Shown here piece after piece: positions 12,390 through 14,942 of a DNA stretch of 14,942 bases. The translations under genes were made by a program, and so were the position numbers. Origin of the DNA: DATBLE01 sp046734335. GTDB lineage: Bacteria > Actinomycetota > Thermoleophilia > Gaiellales > Gaiellaceae. The DNA is taken from positions 1-14,942 of the forward strand of contig JBKPRA010000117.1 of the NCBI GenBank assembly GCA_046734335.1, read 5' to 3'. The notes beneath the pieces were generated by a model, which had not been told where the DNA came from, ran no database searches, and saw nothing but the letters and a program-made list of their open reading frames with translations. The number at the start of each line of letters is the position of its first letter. Position 1 is the first letter of the stretch.

Positions 12390-14620
12390 GCCCTTCGCGG
12401 CGGCCGGATCGGAAGAGGCCGGTCGGGCCGTCGGCTGGCCGGCGCCGTCGGGCCCGTGTCCGCGAGCGCCGTCACGGCCGCAAGAAGGGCGTCGTCCTCG
12501 TCCTCCTGCTGCTCGTCGCAATCCCGCTCGTGCTGGCGCTGAGCGGTTACGGCGCGTGGGCCGGGTTCAAGAACAGTTGCTCGCTGTCGTCGCTCCAGCC
12601 CGTGTCGATCGGCGAGAACTCGTTCGTCTATGCCGCTGACGGGACGTTGCTCGGCTCGATCCCGGCCGAGCGCAATCGCCAGCCGGTGGCATTGTCCCGG
12701 ATCAGCCCGTGGATGTCGAAGGCGGTGATCTCGACCGAGGACCGCCGCTTCTACCAGCACGGCGGCGTGGATTGGTGGGGGATTTTCCGGGCTGCCTGGC
12801 GCGACGTGACCAAGGGCAAGGTGGTCGAGGGCGGTTCGACGATCCCACAGCAGGTCGTCCGCAACCTCTACCCGGTCTCGCGTGAGCGCACGCTGCAGCG
12901 CAAGGTCAAGGAGGCCTGTCTCGCGGTCAAGCTCAGCAAGAACTGGTCGAAGGACCGGATCCTGGCCACGTGGATGAACCAGGTCTACTTCGGCAATCAC
13001 GCTTACGGCGTCGAGGCGGCGGCGCAGACGTATTTCTCCAAGCACGCCAGTGACCTGTCGCTCGAGCAGGCTGCGCTGCTTGCCGGCCTTCCCCAGGCAC
13101 CTTCCCTGTACGACCCGATTCTCTTCCCGCAGACCGCGCTCGCCCGCCGCGCGCACGTGCTGAAGGCGCTCTACGACAACGGCGACATCCCGGTCGAGCG
13201 CTACCAGGCCGCGATCGCCGACCACAACCTGCACCTGCGTCCCGGGCAGCTCTACTCGCAGATCCGCGAGCCGTACTTCTTCAGCTACGTGCGCGACCAG
13301 TTGATCGCCGAGTACGGCGCGAAGACGGTTCAATCGGGCGGCCTGCGGGTGTACACGACGATCGACCCGGCGTTCCAGCGCGCCGCCACCAGGGCGATAA
13401 GGGACACGCTGTACCTGAAGGACGATCCGGCAGCTGCCCTCGTCTCGATCAATCCGGCGAACGGCGCGATCCGGGCGATGACCTCGGTCTACCCGGGCCG
13501 CGTCAAGAACGAGTTCAACCTCGTCGCACAGGCGCGGAGGCAGGCCGGCTCGACCTTCAAGACCTTCGTGCTCACGCAGGCAGTCGACGACGGGATGAAC
13601 CCCGCCTCGACCAGCTACGTCTCCGCGCCGTTCACCTGGCAGCCCGATCCGGCGATTCCGCCGTGGAACGTCTCGACCTACAGCCATTCCTACGCGGGCC
13701 TGATCTCGGTGCAGCAGGCGACGCTCCAGTCGGACAACACCGTCTACGCGAAGCTGACTCTGGACGTCGGACCCCAGAACGTGGCCGATATGGCCCACAA
13801 GCTCGGGGTGCAGAGCCCGCTCCAGCCCGTGCCCTCGATCGGCCTGGGCTCCAACGCCGTGTCTCCGCTGGACATGGCCTCCGCCTACGCGACGCTTGCG
13901 GCCGGAGGTGTCTACTCGCGGCCGATGGCGATCCGCAAGGTCATTCTCCCAAACGGCAAGGAGGACGACCAGGCGGGTTGGGGCCGACCGGCAAGACGGC
14001 GCGTGATCCCCGACTGGGTGGCGGCGACGGTCACCGGCATCCTCCATCAGAACGTTCTCTACGGCACGGGCACGGGCGCCAATTTCGGCCGTGACGCGGC
14101 GGGCAAGACAGGCACGACCGACGACCATGCAGATGCCTGGTTCTGCGGCTACCTGCCCAACCTCGAGGCGACCGTCTGGGTCGGATACCCGCAGGGGGAG
14201 ATCCCGATGGAGAACGTTCACGGGATCGCGGTGGCCGGGGGCAGCTTCCCGGCCGAGATCTGGCGGCGGTTCATGGAGCAGGCCGTCCGCTACTCGCCTC
14301 CGCAGGACTTCCCCGAGCCCTCGACGCCGCCCGAGTTCCACTACTTCAAGCAGGGGCCGTGGGCGTTCTCCGGCCTCGTCCCGGTCGAGACCACGACCAC
14401 GACCACGACGACGGAGACGAAACCGTCACCTGCGACGACGCCGGCGCCGACCACGACAGAGCAAGTGCCGACGACCCCGGAGGTCACGACGGCACCCGTG
14501 ACCACCGTCGCTCCCCCGCCCGCGCCGACTACCGTTCCCGTGACAACCGTCGCTCCTCCGCCCCCGCCGCCGACCACCGTGCCGGAGACGACCACGGTCG
14601 GCGGCCCCGCACCACCGTAG
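12386..14620 (+). CDS. Class A penicillin-binding protein (transglycosylase/transpeptidase)
   Basis: A 744-residue bifunctional peptidoglycan synthase. A very basic cytoplasmic tail (residues 1-34) precedes a single membrane anchor (~35-56). The GT51 glycosyltransferase domain (~80-260) shows E118-D-R-R-F-Y-Q-H and GGSTIPQQVVRNL. The transpeptidase domain (~330-640) has S389-T-F-K392 (acyl-enzyme Ser), S449-D-N451 and K574-T-G-T577. It polymerises lipid II and forms 3-4 cross-links, and is the beta-lactam target. No PASTA domain is present. Instead the last ~76 residues (669-744) are almost entirely Thr, Pro, Val and Ala, beginning with a run of eight Thr. It is coupled to the MscS-type gene by ATGA and followed two bases later by a GT87-like gene. 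A long open frame on the opposite strand is a codon-bias shadow. Confidence 0.96.
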   Translation: MSPSRRPDRKRPVGPSAGRRRRARVRERRHGRKKGVVLVLLLLVAIPLVLALSGYGAWAGFKNSCSLSSLQPVSIGENSFVYAADGTLLGSIPAERNRQPVALSRISPWMSKAVISTEDRRFYQHGGVDWWGIFRAAWRDVTKGKVVEGGSTIPQQVVRNLYPVSRERTLQRKVKEACLAVKLSKNWSKDRILATWMNQVYFGNHAYGVEAAAQTYFSKHASDLSLEQAALLAGLPQAPSLYDPILFPQTALARRAHVLKALYDNGDIPVERYQAAIADHNLHLRPGQLYSQIREPYFFSYVRDQLIAEYGAKTVQSGGLRVYTTIDPAFQRAATRAIRDTLYLKDDPAAALVSINPANGAIRAMTSVYPGRVKNEFNLVAQARRQAGSTFKTFVLTQAVDDGMNPASTSYVSAPFTWQPDPAIPPWNVSTYSHSYAGLISVQQATLQSDNTVYAKLTLDVGPQNVADMAHKLGVQSPLQPVPSIGLGSNAVSPLDMASAYATLAAGGVYSRPMAIRKVILPNGKEDDQAGWGRPARRRVIPDWVAATVTGILHQNVLYGTGTGANFGRDAAGKTGTTDDHADAWFCGYLPNLEATVWVGYPQGEIPMENVHGIAVAGGSFPAEIWRRFMEQAVRYSPPQDFPEPSTPPEFHYFKQGPWAFSGLVPVETTTTTTTTETKPSPATTPAPTTTEQVPTTPEVTTAPVTTVAPPPAPTTVPVTTVAPPPPPPTTVPETTTVGGPAPP
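14495..14581 (+). repeat. Tandem coding repeat in the PBP Thr/Pro tail
   Basis: Two adjacent units of 42 bp (14495-14536) and 45 bp (14537-14581) encode PVTTVAPPPAPTTV and PVTTVAPPPPPPTTV. They differ by a few third-position changes and one inserted codon, as expected for a slippage-prone low-complexity tail. Confidence 0.85.
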
Positions 14621-14622
14621 AC

Positions 14623-14942
14623 GTGCTCCGGTGGAACCCGGCCCTGCGGGCGACGGTGCTCGTCACCCCGCTCCTGCTCGGCGCGCTCGCGGTGCCGAGT
14701 GGCGGTCTCTTCCGCGGCGCGAAGTTCCGCGACCTCCACCTCTACCGGCAGTACGGCGACGCACTGCTTGCCGGGCATCTCCCCTACCGCGACTTCTTCG
14801 TCGAGTATCCGCCCGGGGCGATTCCGCTGTTCGCAGCACCTTCGCTGGCGCCCGGCGGCGCCTACGACGCGATCTTCAAGGTGCTCATGACGTTGTGCTG
14901 CGTCGGTGCGGTCTACTGCGTCTGCTTCGTGCTGGCGCGGGG
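14623..14942 (+). CDS. GT87-like membrane glycosyltransferase, N-terminal part
   Basis: The first 106 residues of a gene that runs off the right edge. A first membrane helix (about 9-27, TVLVTPLLLGALAVPS) is followed by an outside loop with DLHLYRQYGDALLAGHLPYRDFFVEYPPGAIPLF. This matches GT87/DUF2029-type polyprenol-phosphate-mannose-dependent transferases, whose first loop has a Y-x-x-Y-G-x-x-L...PYRDF..EYPP pattern. A second helix begins near residue 88. GTG 14623 is two bases after the PBP stop, so it is likely in the same operon; no clear ribosome site is seen. Family assignment rests on the loop only, since the rest is missing. Confidence 0.72.
   Translation, partial: MLRWNPALRATVLVTPLLLGALAVPSGGLFRGAKFRDLHLYRQYGDALLAGHLPYRDFFVEYPPGAIPLFAAPSLAPGGAYDAIFKVLMTLCCVGAVYCVCFVLAR

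Noticed and set aside
12380..14341. 653-codon open frame antisense to the PBP gene
   Set aside because: It mirrors a confidently identified PBP on the other strand; its translation is rich in Arg, Asp, Val and Leu with no recognisable domain. Long antisense frames are expected in GC-rich coding DNA.
1..14942. DnaA boxes, CRISPR arrays, insertion sequences, riboswitches
   Set aside because: I saw no clustered DnaA boxes, no regularly spaced repeats, no transposase or integrase gene and no recognisable riboswitch leader; gaps between genes are mostly under 100 bp.

Overview
The window is a GC-rich, densely packed bacterial chromosome segment. It opens in the conserved origin-proximal cluster yidC - jag(khpB) - rsmG - parA - parB. 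An LLM-class (F420-type) oxidoreductase, PIG-V-like and GT87-like membrane glycosyltransferases, a Thr/Pro-tailed class A PBP and many GTG starts together suggest an actinobacterium, perhaps a deep branch such as Thermoleophilia/Gaiellales. That placement is inference; no rRNA gene is present to settle it. No DnaA-box cluster was seen, so oriC itself is probably off the left edge.

Layout. (1) 1-3533, plus strand: the 3' part of yidC, then jag, rsmG (apparently with a CTG start), parA and parB, mostly overlapping or closely spaced. (2) 3561-5254, minus strand: a GNAT acetyltransferase, an intact tRNA-Ile(GAT), a duplicated 5' half of that tRNA with a strong 12-bp hairpin beside it, and an LLM oxidoreductase. 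(3) 5353-5853, plus strand: a BFN/DUF151 protein whose stop codon interlocks with that of a convergent chorismate mutase. (4) 11199 down to 5850, minus strand: PIG-V-like transferase > substrate-binding lipoprotein > HAD hydrolase > CPBP protease as one overlapping operon, then an L,D-transpeptidase, then a PrcB_C-like membrane-anchored protein coupled to chorismate mutase. (5) 11224-14942, plus strand: DUF2203 protein, MscS-type channel, class A penicillin-binding protein with a Thr/Pro-rich tail, and the start of a GT87-like membrane protein.

Functional themes are membrane-protein insertion and chromosome segregation on the left, and envelope construction on the right (two peptidoglycan cross-linking enzymes of different chemistry, two GT-C-type membrane transferases, an osmotic-relief channel). 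Stop/start overlaps of the ATGA or GTGA type recur at four junctions. At five transcription-unit starts a TAnnnT -10-like box lies only 6-9 nt before the start codon with no clear Shine-Dalgarno sequence, which points to leaderless transcripts.

Most genes are standard families. The least ordinary stretch is 4130-4400, where a 57-bp block (promoter -10 plus the 5' half of tRNA-Ile up to the end of the anticodon loop) is repeated 178 bp away. Beside it is a perfect 12-bp inverted repeat whose arms contain parS half-site sequence in everted order. I did not find convincing evidence of a wholly new multi-gene system.
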